The notes beneath the pieces are model-generated. The model saw nothing but the letters and a program-made list of their open reading frames with translations. It searched no databases and had not been told where the DNA came from. A program made the translations under genes and the position numbers. Shown piece after piece: positions 1-12,600 of a DNA stretch of 64,000 nucleotides (within the stretch, counting starts at the first letter, position 1; the number at the start of each line of letters is the position of its first letter). The stretch comes from Lepisosteus oculatus (taxonomy: Eukaryota > Chordata > Actinopteri > Semionotiformes > Lepisosteidae). The stretch spans positions 20,749,501-20,813,500 of the forward strand of contig NC_090700.1 in NCBI RefSeq assembly GCF_040954835.1. The letters are read 5' to 3'.

Positions 1-308
1 TACCATAAAATTTCTCCAAATGTATACTATAAAATATCAACACATTTTCTACCACTCAAAATAAATATTGAAAGTTTTCACAAGCAGAAAGGTCTGCAGG
101 GTCAGACTGATTCAGTGTAGAATGACACAAGAGAACAATTTATGGACAGAGTAACTTCTAGATTGTAAGAAGCACTGAAATCTTTTTTAAGCTCAAACAA
201 GTGCCCTGCCCCACAAAAAAAGCAGAAAAATCACTGAGTCTTCCTTCTGTGCTCTTAACAGTTATCTCCTGACTGCAGTCAAAAGCAGTTTTGATTGTTT
301 AACTTGAC

Positions 309-899
309 CTCTAGGCTGGGGCCCAGTGAAGTTGAGCAGCAGACTGACCAGGGATCTGGGAATCTCTTTTTTCATGGCAGCATCCTTTGAACCCAGCCTG
401 ACCAGCTATCCAGAAGAAGCACAATGGTACTGTGGAATTCATTGCTCTCCTGCAAGAATGATAAAGGACAACAGGCACATTTTAAGCACACAACTCATAA
501 TGCTTCCACTTCTGTTCTGCAGACTGCACATACACAAAAGGTATCAGAAATGTGGCCTAACTCTTCTCCCAGTCAATCACGATGGTCATCAGTCCTGATA
601 GAGCCAGCAGGACAGCTGGCTCTAATTGGGATTCCTGGTGTACCTTGCTGTATCTGTGTACCTTAGGGACGAGGGACGGAAGTCAGATTTGATGTACATG
701 ACAGCTGGGACAATGTCAGATGATAAGACTCTATGGTCACTCACAGGGCGACATCAGCCATTTTCATTCCTTTGGTCAGGGAGAGATTATAAGCCAGGTG
801 CTTTGCGATCTTGGGTGCCACCTGACTGGCACTGAGGGCCTGCCACATCTCCTTGAGTGAGCTGAAAGACACACTCTCAAAGTTGGTGTTACACTCCTG
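309..899 (-). pseudogene. MROH-like copy A, degraded partial copy
   Basis: Three exon-like blocks on the minus strand resemble vertebrate MROH1, in the right order. Positions 899-745 encode a block with MWQALSASQ (MROH1 has LWRALA here) and end at a GTGAGT donor. Positions 637-557 encode LEPAVLLALSGLMTIV and hit TAG at 559-557. Positions about 450-309 encode ESNEFHS, then, after a one-base loss near 405, LVRLGSKDAAMKKEI and SLVSLLLNF. The stop and the frameshift argue for a pseudogene, although the first exon is intact. The block aligns, introns included, with copy B at 9.05-9.9 kb. It probably continues past the left edge. The family call rests on remembered MROH1 sequence, not on a search. 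Confidence 0.6.
745..899 (-). CDS. MROH copy A exon (intact)
   Basis: 155 bp exon with an AG acceptor at 901-900 and a GTGAGT donor at 744-739, phase 2 at its end. It encodes 51 residues without a stop and includes FSSLKEMWQALSASQ, matching the MROH1 segment around LWRALA. Copy B has no counterpart for this exon. Confidence 0.55.
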
Positions 900-1195
900 C
901 TGTTAACGTAGGGCAATGAATTAAACAGTGGGAAGTAAACAGTGGGAAACATAACACTCTCATTATATTTTGTGTTTGCTTTTGTTACTATAAAAATAAT
1001 TTCATTGTGACTATTTTACAAAATGTAAATACAGGATCAAGCATCTACCTACATCTGAAGCTCAGTACCTTTATCAAGCTAAGGTATTTTAGTCTGCTTA
1101 AATCTTTTTACTCCTTTTAGCACAGTTAAAACTTTCCCTCACACTCTCCCTCACACTCTCATGTAGATTTCAGCAAGTGATAAAGTCTTCTAGGA

Positions 1196-1733
1196 TGTCA
1201 CGGACCAAGAACAACAGCAGACAATCACCTCATCAGCTGTTTATTGTTTATTATTGTCAAGGAGAGTTCTTTCCGGACCCTATGCAGACAACACGATCAA
1301 GGGTTGAGTGAGAAAACATGAGGAAAAAAGGCATGCAGGATACGGGAATGAAAACAGGGGGGGCTTGTCCATGGAGTGCCGGTGGTCAGTGGAGGTGTGG
1401 CCGAGGCAAACGATCCAGGGATGAGACAAATGGGAAAATCCAAAAACAGGGCAAAAGTCCAAGGCCAGGTGATCCATCCGAGACAGACAATTAAAGTCAA
1501 GACCGGCAGGGTAAACAGGAACAGGAACAAGAACAGAAGCTAAAACCATAATGGAGCCAGGCGCATCCAGGTCCCAGGCTCACATGATGCAGAAACCAAT
1601 GCAGAGCCCGGATTAGCGTCAGTGTGTGGCTTTTAAGGAGGAACTGAAAAAGGGCTGAAACAGGGAACAGGTGTGGGAGATGAAACTAATAAGGGCTGGA
1701 GTGCCCTTAAGAGGAGGGGTTGCGATCGTGACA
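1196..1733 (-). mobile_element. LTR-like element with TGTCACG...CGTGACA ends
   Basis: A 538 bp unit begins TGTCACGG and ends GATCGTGACA, so its tips are inverted repeats of the TG...CA type. Read on the minus strand it is C/T-rich with an AATAAA-like stretch near its 3' end (about 1245), as in a solo LTR. No convincing target duplication is visible. Open frames inside it are short and have no known domain. Confidence 0.45.
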
Positions 1734-3426
1734 ATTGTATTATAATGTGCTCCATTAACAAAAGTTACAAAAGTACCTCTAACAAAGATAGTATTCTAGA
1801 GACAAGGCTAATTATTACACTTAGAATTAAGGATTATTAGCGATTTCTAATCATCTTTGTGCTGCCTTGATCAAGCAGTCTGGTGCCTAGCTGTGTTGGG
1901 GCACAGGAGTGTGCTAATAGGCCCTTCTGATGAAACATCGTAACGTTGGCATCTCAGCCTGTCACCAACTTATTTTTAATACCCTAAAAACCAGAACCCA
2001 ACTAATTTTCTTTGGTTAACCTGCTGGATGCTTATATCTCCAACTGAACTAGGAACTGACACCAGTCCAAGAGAGAAAGTCAGTAAAGTGCAGAAAGTGA
2101 AGAAGTCCAAGATATTCTTCCTCAAACAAAATAAATTTTTGTTTGCGAACCCATATACTGTATATTTGCTTGATCAACAAAATTAGACATTTGTTTTTTT
2201 TTGTGAACATACTGATTATCTGAGTATATATAGCACTGAGCTATAGGTGGGACCAACCAAGTTCTCCCAACATGTCTAACTTGCAGCTGGACCACAAGAA
2301 GACAGTGTACACAGACAGTTCCAAAGACCACAGTTCAGGCACACTTACTTTAGCATAGCTCCCTGAGAGCCAATACAGGCTACCCAGCATTGGGAGGCAA
2401 AGCATTTTTCTTCTCTCTCTCTGGCAGATATACAGTAGAGAGAACAGATGCAAGTTAGACCATGGACCAGTCCACCAAGCACTGCCTTACCAGCAGGAAG
2501 TTGAAATCATGAACGTTTGACCAGCATCATTTTCAATCCAAAACTTCTCTCTTCACATTATAATTCTCGAGAGTTGAACTATTATTCCAAACACAAGTTT
2601 TATGTTTAGTTTATGACAGCAAATGCATATTTACTTGTATTTTAGAATATAAATACGATGTAATTATATGAGACTGATAAACTCATGCAGTAAATCATAA
2701 CTCGTTAGTCAAAGCATTTTAACTCCTACTATTATCTCCTCAACTGCCCTACCCAGACACAAAAGCTAAATTTAGAGTTTTCTTATACTACACAGTGTAG
2801 TGATATGATGGTTTAAATTTACAGTAACCATTAGAAATTTGAACAGTAAATTGCCATAATACTTGATGACTGTTAGGAATTGTTGTAAGAGACAAATAAG
2901 TTCTGGATCCCAAGATGAAGGTTAAACAACTGAGTTTATTGCATGCAAGGAACCATAAGATCAAAGTATTGCTCAGAATATTGGTCCAAAACTCCAGTTT
3001 ATATAGCAAACTAGCTGTTTCTGGTGCAAATTGTTATCGTGGTAATGGGAGGGAGGTCACCTGTGTTTCTCTTATCAGTTAACTCCCGTCCCTGCCTTAA
3101 CTCAAAGGTGCTTAAGCATGGAATGTCTTTTATCCTGAAAAGTCTTTGTGCAGAAAGAAGTCAGTTAACCCTTTTTTCACATCTTATATCTTTCTTCAGA
3201 ATCAATAAAAGTAGTAATTTACAGTCTCAAACATGTATTTGACTTGAGAATCACATATAAAGGGGAAATTTATTTTTATTCTCAAAGAACATATTTACAC
3301 ACTATTTACAAAGATCTTACATCTGATGGAAACACAAAATCAAAAACCGTCAGTCAATCCAAAATACAGTAATACAAATTAGGACATGTAATGTACAAAT
3401 AAACCTTTCCATCTCTCTTTAGTTGC

Positions 3427-4949
3427 GTGCTAACCCCTTTTTTTTACGTCCAATACTACAGTACCTCGCACCTAATTCTATATAACAGTTGGTTATATAA
3501 AGCTACCACGCTTAGATGTACCCCATTTTTAATCAAAACGGTTAGTGCCTTCCATTACTCCATTTTCACAAGACTGATCAGTACCCATAACACCAAAGTT
3601 GTCTGTTTTGGATATGTTCCTTTTTTTAGTCCATACAATATTACATTCAAAGTGATTACAAAATTTGGTACCACCATCCCCAACACAGAGTTGCACATTC
3701 CCCACATCTTTTTTGCAAACCCACATTCCCAAAACACATGACAAATAGTCTCTAGTTTGTTACATTGTGCTCTTGGACATTCTTTCTGCAACGTCAACTT
3801 GTGCCTGTACAATACATCCCTTACTGGAAGCCTCTGCCAAGCTATGAGCCAATTTAAATCCATAAGATCATGTTGTAGATCTCTGTGTTGGATCCATCTC
3901 CATGCTTCATTCGGCAGTCCTCCAACCTCTGTCCTTGGCCATGATGTCCTCATAGAGTGCCCTGTGGTTAGATAACACCCCACCCTCCACATCTTTGGCA
4001 TGCCTTTGTATCCAGGTCATCGCGTGCCGGTAATGCCAGGGCAGGTCTTCCCCATGAGGGGGCTTATTGTCCCATTTAAACAATCCCCTCAGTTTCCCAG
4101 CCAACCAAAAACACAAAAAAAAAATTGAGCCATATGCTCAATTGGTTCTTTAGAGGCAATACACATCGCAGACACAAAGATACAGTTGATTTTCATGGGC
4201 AAATGTGGTACCGCCCTTCCTCCTTTCTGTATTGGTCTGTACATTTCAACTCGTGCGATATACTCATATTTCTTACCCCATATAAACCAAAAGATCTCTC
4301 TTGTTAAATATCTATTCAGTCTTAGGGGCACAGGGTAGACTGATGCCAGATAGCTCAACATAGACAGGACTTCTATCTTTATTATGAGCACCTTTCCTAT
4401 GCTAGTTAAGCTTTTGTTCTTCCATTGGCCTAGGTGAGTTCTTGCTTTCTCCAATTTAACTAGCTGCCTCCTCTTCCGTATAGTAGATCCCAAGTATCCA
4501 CATAGAATTCCTGCAAACTTGTAAACCACCCACCTTGTCCTGCCTGTTTCTCCACCTTCCAAAGAATTTGATCTTGCTTTTCTCTTTGTTTAATTTAGCC
4601 CCAGATGCAGGTCAGCATCTGAATTCATAAATAAGATGAGGTCGTCAGCATATAGTGCTATCTTAGCCCTCTTTCCTCCACTCCCTGGTACCAAGACACC
4701 ATCCATTCTCGGATCTATACATACCAAACGAGTGTACGCTTCAATGTATATAAGAAAAAGTATGGCAAAAGAGGGCATACAGTATATAAAGAGGAGATTT
4801 AAAAAAAAATGTTCTATAAAAATTACATAATGACAAACATTAATAAAGAACCCATGACAACCTTTCCAGTCAACCAAAACAAAGACCATAATCACAACCA
4901 AACCCATATGTAACAAACGATAACAAACCATCATACCATTCAAAAACAC
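3427..4949 (-). mobile_element. Tx1/L1-type LINE fragment, ORF2 C-terminal half
   Basis: Minus-strand frames spread over several phases encode the end of a non-LTR reverse transcriptase. The block IALYADDLILFM near 4670-4630 carries the YADD catalytic motif. It is followed by SIGKVLIIK and FIWGKKYEY (4450-4270), and then by a terminal CHVFWECGFAKKMW block near 3760-3720. The order fits a 5'-truncated minus-strand insertion. Frameshifts split it into at least three frames, so it is dead. It belongs to the L1/Tx1-like group by motif style, not by search. Confidence 0.7.
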
Positions 4950-5400
4950 AATCCATCTCAGCCGTCAGTGTAAAACCATTATACAGTGAAATTAATAACT
5001 CCATACATCCATATTTAAATCCAATAGCTTACAAACAATCAAACCACATAACTCCAACTTTCCCAAATAAAACTCATTTCCATAATCAGCCCCTTATGCA
5101 AAACCAAATCCCTCCCCCTTTGAAATCCATACCATTCAACACCACAATCCCCTCCAAACTTCAACGTAAAATATTACACAGCAGAATGAATACCTCCATA
5201 TTTAACTCCAATAAATCACAGTCATATCACATATCTTAAACTTTTCCCCAATAAACCTCATTCCCATCATCCCACCCCTTATACAAAACATCGCTCCCTC
5301 ATTCTAATCCTTAACCCGCACCCACAAATACACATTCTGTCTCAAACACCGCAGACCTTCCTATACCTCTTCACTTCATCAAGAAACTATAGAGAGGAGA
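4800..5400. repeat. C/A-rich tandem pair (about 190 bp units), probable LINE 3' UTR
   Basis: Two imperfect units, about 4930-5117 and 5126-5305, share landmarks in the same order: ATACCATTCAA, CTCCATA..ATATTTAA, TCCAATA, then CCCCTTATRCAAAAC. The plus strand is strongly depleted in G, as expected for a minus-strand LINE 3' untranslated region. The motif AGAGGAGATTT flanks the block at about 4790 and 5393. Confidence 0.45.
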
Positions 5401-5419
5401 TTTTTTTTCCCTACAAAAT

Positions 5420-5990
5420 ATGCTTTATTCTGCAAAAAAATCCATCTCAAAAGGAAAACTTCTCACACGTATTAACACTGCATGTAATAAAAACAACGGG
5501 AGAACGGTGGTGATTGTCCGTTATCAATCATTGCAAGTGGGGGCGGATTTGCGCTATTATGAGAGTCCCTCCAAACCCTACCACTTGCTATTGTCCATTA
5601 ATTCCTTTACAGGGCCCAAAGTCCTTTCGAGCACTCCCTTGCTGTAGGGAAACCCCATTTGGCGACGTCGCGCTTCATCCTGCTCCTGAGGTCCGCCAGG
5701 ATCCTCTCCTCCAGCTCCCTTGCTCCCCACTGTATGTTGTGCCAGATGAGATTGTTCCTCGCGTCCCACAGGCCTTTTTTTGTGAGGGACAGCAGCAGCC
5801 ACGTCAGGAACTGCTTCCCCTTGTCCAATCCAGTAGGTGCCAGCCCCAGCAGAATGTACTGGTAACTGAGCACCGCACCCGTTTCCAGGAGTTGCATGGT
5901 GTTGTCCATTCTGCCCCACACCGCTTTGGGGAAGGGACAGCTCCAGAACACGTGCTCCTGAGTCTCCTCAATGAAACACGTGTCCCGGGA
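5420..5990 (-). mobile_element. Second Tx1/L1-type LINE fragment, ORF2 C-terminus
   Basis: The minus frame at 5951-5607 encodes a 114-residue stretch opening with MFWSCPFPKAVWGRM, the same HxFW-C terminal block seen in the 3.4-4.9 kb fragment but clearly a different copy. It continues with ILLGLAPTG and LIWHNIQWG. The rest of the element is missing. The open plus-strand frames opposite it are shadows. Confidence 0.65.
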
Positions 5991-6383
5991 TATTCCTTTT
6001 CATTTTATGGGTTTGTTCTCCCAGAATCATGTCATATTGGTTGAATATAGAATGTGAACTTCTTTGTTTTTACATTATTTAATCTGTCATGTATCCATCC
6101 ATTTCCAGATACTGATTGTCATTCCTCTCCTCTAACTGTAAATTAATTTGGTTTCCATTATCAATATTGTGTAATGCACCATTCAAGTTTTGATGAACAA
6201 TATTCACTTTAATAAAGTGCATATACTGTACATCATAAGAACTTCATCAAAACAGAGGGACAGGACATTGGAAGGAAGTAAATATGTTTCCAAGGTACTG
6301 TAAGTGCCCCATACAATACATTGTTACTTTACTTCCAGCCAGCTTTATCAGTTACAACATTTTGAATAATAAAGATCTGTACT

Positions 6384-6399
6384 TTTATTATTTTTTATT
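6384..6399 (-). terminator. Candidate poly(A) signals for MROH copy B
   Basis: Two AATAAA motifs on the minus strand (TTTATT on plus at 6384 and 6394) lie about 200 bp downstream of the copy B stop codon. Confidence 0.35.
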
Positions 6400-6587
6400 A
6401 CATGACATATTAAATACACTACATATATATACAAATATTGATGAACTCAGCAAGCCTCTCAAGTTCTGTACACAAAGTCCATACTGGCCTCTTCTCCAAA
6501 ACAGGGGGCACTCAGGAGTCTCTGGCTGCAGCCTCCAGAACCCCACAGTTCATAACTGCTCAGGGCTGGCTGAAGAACAGCATGGAT

Positions 6588-6643
6588 TCAGCAGCCCTCT
6601 ACTGCACTGCTGGTCTGTTGGTCCTGCAGGAGAACCCTCAGCC
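6588..6643 (-). CDS. MROH copy B last coding exon, early stop
   Basis: 56 bp, acceptor TTCTTCCACAG, 17 codons then TGA at 6590-6588. LRVLLQDQQTSSAVEGC matches LQILLKDPAPEV but stops about a dozen residues short of the usual C-terminus. Confidence 0.5.
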
Positions 6644-9600
6644 CTGTGGAAGAAATTAAACAACCCTTTTACTCTTGAAAACCTTGAAGATCTGATTTCT
6701 CTGAAATGTAGCTGTGAAAGAAACAATTATTTTAACTTCCATTGCTGAAGAACAGCTGTTTCATAAAAAATATTGACATATAAAAGGCTCACAGGACAAA
6801 AATATAAAGGAACTCCCATAGTGCATTACAATTTTAATTTGAACACATTGAATACATTTGAAATCATTCAAAACAGAAATGGTTAAAATGCTGCACAGGG
6901 GTTCCCTCATCTCAGTCAGTAGACAAACAATTGCACATTGATGCAGTGAGACCCTCACATCTTTCCACTCTGGGTACCTTGTTTATAATATTACATTCTA
7001 AATTGTACTTTCTAAACTGTTCAACATATTGGACCTTCTTTAAAGAGATACAGGAAGGTTTCTTCACCTTGACCGGCTCTTCTGATGGCCAAGCATGAGC
7101 AGAGGCTCTTCTGTTGCTGTTGCACTAGGAGGCCTGAAACACAGAGGCTTAACAATCAGAGCTACTGGGCATAGTGACACTGAAAGTACAAAACATTATG
7201 GCAGCTTATTTCCTGGTGACAATCGTAAGCATGGCGAAGAAGAAACTGGTACTGCAGTAAAGACACAGAAGGCATCTGGTACAGAGATTTGGAACATGTC
7301 TCATACAGGCATTTTTTTCTGATTCTGCTTCAGAATTCTGTACAAGAGTCTTTTTTACCAGCATGAGATAATATGACAGAGATGTGCCAAAGTGTTTTGG
7401 GGAAATCTCTGGAAGAATATCTTCTCAATCAAGGCAATTTCAGGTAATATCAACAGAACTTCATAATGACTTAACTCCTACCTCGAAAACAAAACATCAC
7501 TAGTTTAGTTATGCTCTTACCAATAAAGATAGCAGCACTCTCTCGAACCCATGCCCATCTGCTCCTTGCAAACTTGAGGGCACAGTTCTGATAAAGGCTG
7601 ACTTGGGTAGGGAATGTCTTTATCTGTACACAGGAAAATTAAACAGAGAGTGAAATACCACTCTACTAAGTGGAAAAAGCCTCCCTGTGACAGACAACAC
7701 TCTATTACAGGGCAGCATGTGGGAGTACACACCCTCATCTCAGGATTAACTTCACCTACTGAACACTACTGGCACCATCTATTGTGAATTGAGTCTGACA
7801 TTTGTGATGTTATATGTGAAGTCATCTACAGACATTTCACACAGTACACTTTAAATTAGGACACACACTGTTTTGTTTATGCAAAGCTTATCTTAGTTAC
7901 AATTAATGGCAAAAATCAGACGGAATACTACAGCAGTTGCAAAGGTAGAAATGCTAGGCAGCAGTCAGTGCCTTATGAGTGCCCTCTTCACATTCCATCA
8001 ATCCAGAAGACAGTCCCAGGAGATCCTCACTCACCAGGATGCTGGCCATGTCCATAATGAACTGGATTACATTCAGCTCCTTGTCCTGGCTTAAGCTCTC
8101 CTCCAGAAACGCTTAGATAACTGGGAAGTCCATTGATGGAACAGAGGACTCAGAGCTGTCCTGAAGGCCTAGAAAAAGCCAGACCAATTAAAACCAGGGT
8201 TAATATTCACACAGGAGAAAAACTGAAAAAATAAGATTGGTAGTTTACCAAAAAGATAAACTAGCACTCAAATATTTTTGTACAACAATGATAGTACCTG
8301 TAAGAAGTATTTGGATTTCTAAACTTGCTAGAAAACAATGAAGGTAATGACTTTTTTCTTCCTCAATTTCAAAGACCACTCATAAAAGACTTGGGGAAAA
8401 AAGCTGGTAGGTTTTATCATGAATCGTGGGACAAAAAGGCCAATTAATGTGAGGCCAAAATTTTTGTGAATCATTGCAGCTGGGTGAATAGAAAATTTGT
8501 AAATGTCACATTCACAGAAACATATTTTTAAGATTTGGATTTTTTAAGACATCATGTGCTTTGTGAAACATTGCTCATATCCCAAACTGCTCAAAAAAAG
8601 CCATTTGGTTTGGTTATGATTCACAAAGTGGGACGTATGCACCAACCTGATGAAAGAAAAGTCTGACTGTGATTTCAATTTATGCATTGCAAGTATGTGG
8701 TCTGTACAGCTAAAGCCTGCTGTTAAATTATTCTTCACACAATTCACTTCAAACATAGTGACATCATTCAAAGATTTTGACAGATAAGTTATCTAATATT
8801 CTGCTTTGGTAAAGTCAGAAAATGTATGTAAGTCTTACGTAATCATTTTCATAGGCAAATTATTAACATTTTAATTAAAAACAAATCGGATATGAGGGAA
8901 ATAAATTCACTGAAGACACAAAATATTCTTTAACATCTGTATTTTGAAGCTTAAAAGTGACAATAATAAATGTGACAGTAATGTGACATTTATTGTTTTA
9001 ATTATTTTGAAGACAAAGAAAAATGACCTTTTCTGTTTATTCCTTGATACCACAAAATCTTAACAGTATTTGGCAACACATATTTTCTACCTCTCAAAAT
9101 GTTCAGACTGGTCAAGAGAAGAATGGCACAACTGACTGAGACTTTATGGAAACTGTCAGCTCTAGCTACACCTGTAAGAAGTACTGAAATTTTGTTAAAC
9201 CCAAAGGTGTGTCCTGCGCAGCAGAAAGTCCAGAGACGCCACTGTAGTCATCTTCTGTGGTACAGGTATGTGTCTTTACCTGGGTTTACTCTGGAATGGG
9301 GTCAGAGAGGTTGAGCAGCAGGATCACCAGGGAGCTGTGGACTTCTTTTTTCATGTCAGCATCCTCTGAACCCAGCCTGACAAGCTGCCCTATAAGAAGC
9401 ATACAACCCCAGCTGACTTCATGGCTTTCCTGTAAGAAAGATGCAGCAAATGAGGGGTATTTTACAAATACAATCCATTATCTTCCCACTTCTGTTCACT
9501 TTTACATGCAAAAAATACTTGCTGTTAACTCCAGTGTCACTGTTGCTAACTGTGCAAATACTGTGATTGATAAATATGAATTATTACATGTAACAATTCT

Positions 9601-12600
9601 CCTTGGATTTTATGGAGAAATACATTTGAATAATGGAACCCCCAAAACCTACACTTTCCAGGCAGAGCTTGGCCCTTTGGTACACACAGGGCAGCAGCAA
9701 CTTGGCCTGACTTTTCTCCCAGTCTGACATGATTGTCATCAGCACTGATAGAGCCCGCAGGACAACTGGCTCCACATGGGTTTCCTGCTATGCTAGGTTT
9801 GAATCCTGTGCTGCCAGCTGCTCCTTGCCGTATGTGTGTGCCTGAGGAATGAGGGAAAGATTTGAGTCCGATTAGATGTATGTGACAGCTGGGACAAGTG
9901 TTACAGAGAGATATAAAGCACTGCCACACTGTATATCGAGCACAGTATTGCTATTTAATCTGCCAGTCCAGCAGCAGACAAAGACTCGCAGGATGTCAGG
10001 AAACTAAAGGGAACAAGAACATCAGGGGCCAATCACTTTGCTGCTATGGAAGCTGGCATAAGACTTTGAGTATTTCTCTCGCTGGAATATCCTTGTGCTG
10101 GTCCTGGTATCTTAAATTACAAAAACACCTTTTCTTTTCAGGAGCTGAAAAGGGGCATTTCTGAAGGAGACCCTATGATTAAGCAGTTGTGTCCCTGCTC
10201 ACAGATCCAGCACAGTGAGTCTCTCAGTTAGTAAGAGGCAATGGTACTCTAAGAAAATAAAAAGCGGTCAGTGCATCTTTCATGGACTTATTAGCACTCT
10301 CCTTCTCTAGTACGCCAACAGACCACATGAGGGTGCTGAAAGTATAAGGCTGTTGTCTATGAATGATGACGATGCTGTTATGTCCTCACCATGCTGGCCA
10401 GCTCCTTGCTTTGAGCCTGGAAGAGGTGTGTGATGGTGATACACACTGCACTGGAGCAGCTGGGCTGGGAGTCCAGCAGCAGCCTGTCAAACAAACTTCT
10501 TTGCATGATTTTCATCTGGTGCTGAGGGAGCAATCAACTCACCAGCTGGGAAACAGGGACAGAGAGAGTATCAGGCTCCATCTCCTCAGGACAAGCCAGT
10601 GCAGGAGGTATCATTATCTTGGGACTAAGTAAACAGGGAACACAGAGGTTCAGACAAGACAATACCTTCCTTCAGGAGGTCACAGCAAATGTAACAACAC
10701 ACTAACAAGCAGGAACCTTTTGCCACCCCACTATGTTGAAAGAACAAAATTTGTGATGGAACTAAACCAATTACCTGAAAATCTCAATCCCAGTCCAATT
10801 AATAATTAAACAATATAATGAAGTAATTACAGACACACTAAGAAACACCAAAGTAAAGCAGTTTTCAGTATTTACTGCTTTGCACTATAATTTTCAGACT
10901 GCATGCCAAGGTCCTTGCCATGGCTGTGTTAGAGACTGGCCTTACCTGAGTGACAGCAGAGCAGGAGACCCTGACTGTGCCTTGGTCAAGCTCCATGAAG
11001 ACTGATTCTTTCAGACCCTTGAGATACGTGGCACATCTTTTGTGAGCTCCACCTGCAGAGAAATAGCATGGATTTAACACACAGGATACAAACTGTCTCT
11101 TAGAGATTCTCAGATATTTTAGATATTAATTCTTGCTAGACAAAGATCTCATTGTCCACATCAGATAAAAGGTCACTGTCCATTAACAGTCTTGAAGTAC
11201 AGACTCTCTGAATATACAGTACAGAAACACCATCGATCCACACTGTTTTGAGTTGTTTTTGTTTGTACTGTGAGCTGCTTCATTTTTACCTTCTCCCCTC
11301 ATCCAGATGTCCAGTACTGTGATGACACACTCCATTGCCTTCTCCCTGACAGATGGCTCTGTATCACAGCACCGGGGGAAGAGGAGTCCTAGGAGCTCCC
11401 CAACAGGGAACATCAAGTTATTCTGGGACAGAGAACACATTCCAGAGATGAGTCTGATGAGTCTGCTTCAGCTGCGGAATTACATTTATGGCAACCATGA
11501 ACTGATAGTTTCCCTTCAATTCCTCATATCATGTTGTCACAGGTGTGTTTAATTAAGAAGAGATTTTCCCTAAAAAGAATTTCACTTTGTTAATATACAG
11601 TATAACCCAGTTTGTCAGGCAAAGCTATTTGTAATATTTCCTAGATCAGTCCAGTAACAGCAGGTCCCATGGTAACAGATGACACACTGATGTTGCTGTT
11701 GTGTCATACAGAAAGCACCACATTCTTTCTCACCATGGGATTAAAGTTCTCAAGGTAGAACAGGAGAAGGGCTTTTGTGATTTCAATGGCTCTCACTCTC
11801 TCCCAGGTATGGGCAGAGCTGAGCCAGGCTTGCATAGGCTGAGGAAAACAAGGAAAAGACAGTGAGTGTCATGATAAAGTAAATAACAGTTTTAAAAAAC
11901 AACAACACAATTAGTATTGTTCTAATATACAATGCTCACACACTCCTTTAATATTTACCTTGTACACAAATATAGGAGATTTAACTCCATATTCAGTCAA
12001 TATGTACCAGTAAGAACTACAGAAATATTATATTATATATAGCTTGTAACTTTTGAGACATCTACAGTAATTGGCAGACAGAATGAAAGTCTGTAACACT
12101 CTGATACCAGTTTTGACCTCAAGTGCTTCCTGCAGTCCGGCTGTGCTGATGTTTTGCTGCAGTGTGTGGAGCAGCAGGTACAGGAGAGACTCAGCAAAGT
12201 CACTGTACAGCACCTACCCCACACATAGCACAGCCGTTAAGGCTTTAATGGGCAAGTACCAAAAAACTTTGTGTGTTAGTGTATTTTGTCTCAAATAACA
12301 CAATTACATAAGTTCTTTCAAAACTGTGTGTTTATTTTCCATTTTACAAACTATACCCCACAGGATACGGTGCCCATTTGGGGTATACATCCGAACTGTT
12401 TTTGGCAACTGCTCACATAGTCAAAAGAACCATAAAACCATTAAAACTCACTAAGTTTCATGTTTCATTAAAAAAATGATGCCAAGCATACAATACACCC
12501 TTATCCCTACATGCTGTGGTGTTTAAAAAACTACAACTGGTGTTAAAACTTAAAACTTACAAGTTACTCTAGTGTTAAAAAATGTAAAATCATACAAAAA

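Larger units (their letters stand above)
9048..9905. repeat. Segment duplicated at 1-713 (exons plus introns)
   Basis: The stretch aligns with the left edge of the window over introns as well as exons. Both copies start TACCAYAAAATYT, then ACACATWTTTCTACC, GTAAGAAGYACTGAAAT, CTTTTTTCATGKCAGCATC, GAWGTACATGACAGCTGGGACA-like text at the right end, and then diverge. By eye identity is roughly 70-80 percent. Confidence 0.7.

Noticed and set aside
5514-6044. 176-codon plus-strand open frame
   Set aside because: Shadow of the minus-strand Tx1-like LINE fragment.
7521-7623. Minus frame reading TDKDIPYPSQPL...ECCYLYW as the MROH exon
   Set aside because: The alternative frame of the same exon gives IKTFPTQV...WVRESAAIF, which matches MROH and fits the phases.
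8115-8160. In-frame TAA near the 8.1 kb MROH exon taken as a pseudogene lesion
   Set aside because: A good acceptor (TTATCTAAG) places the stop in the intron, and phase and homology begin right after it.
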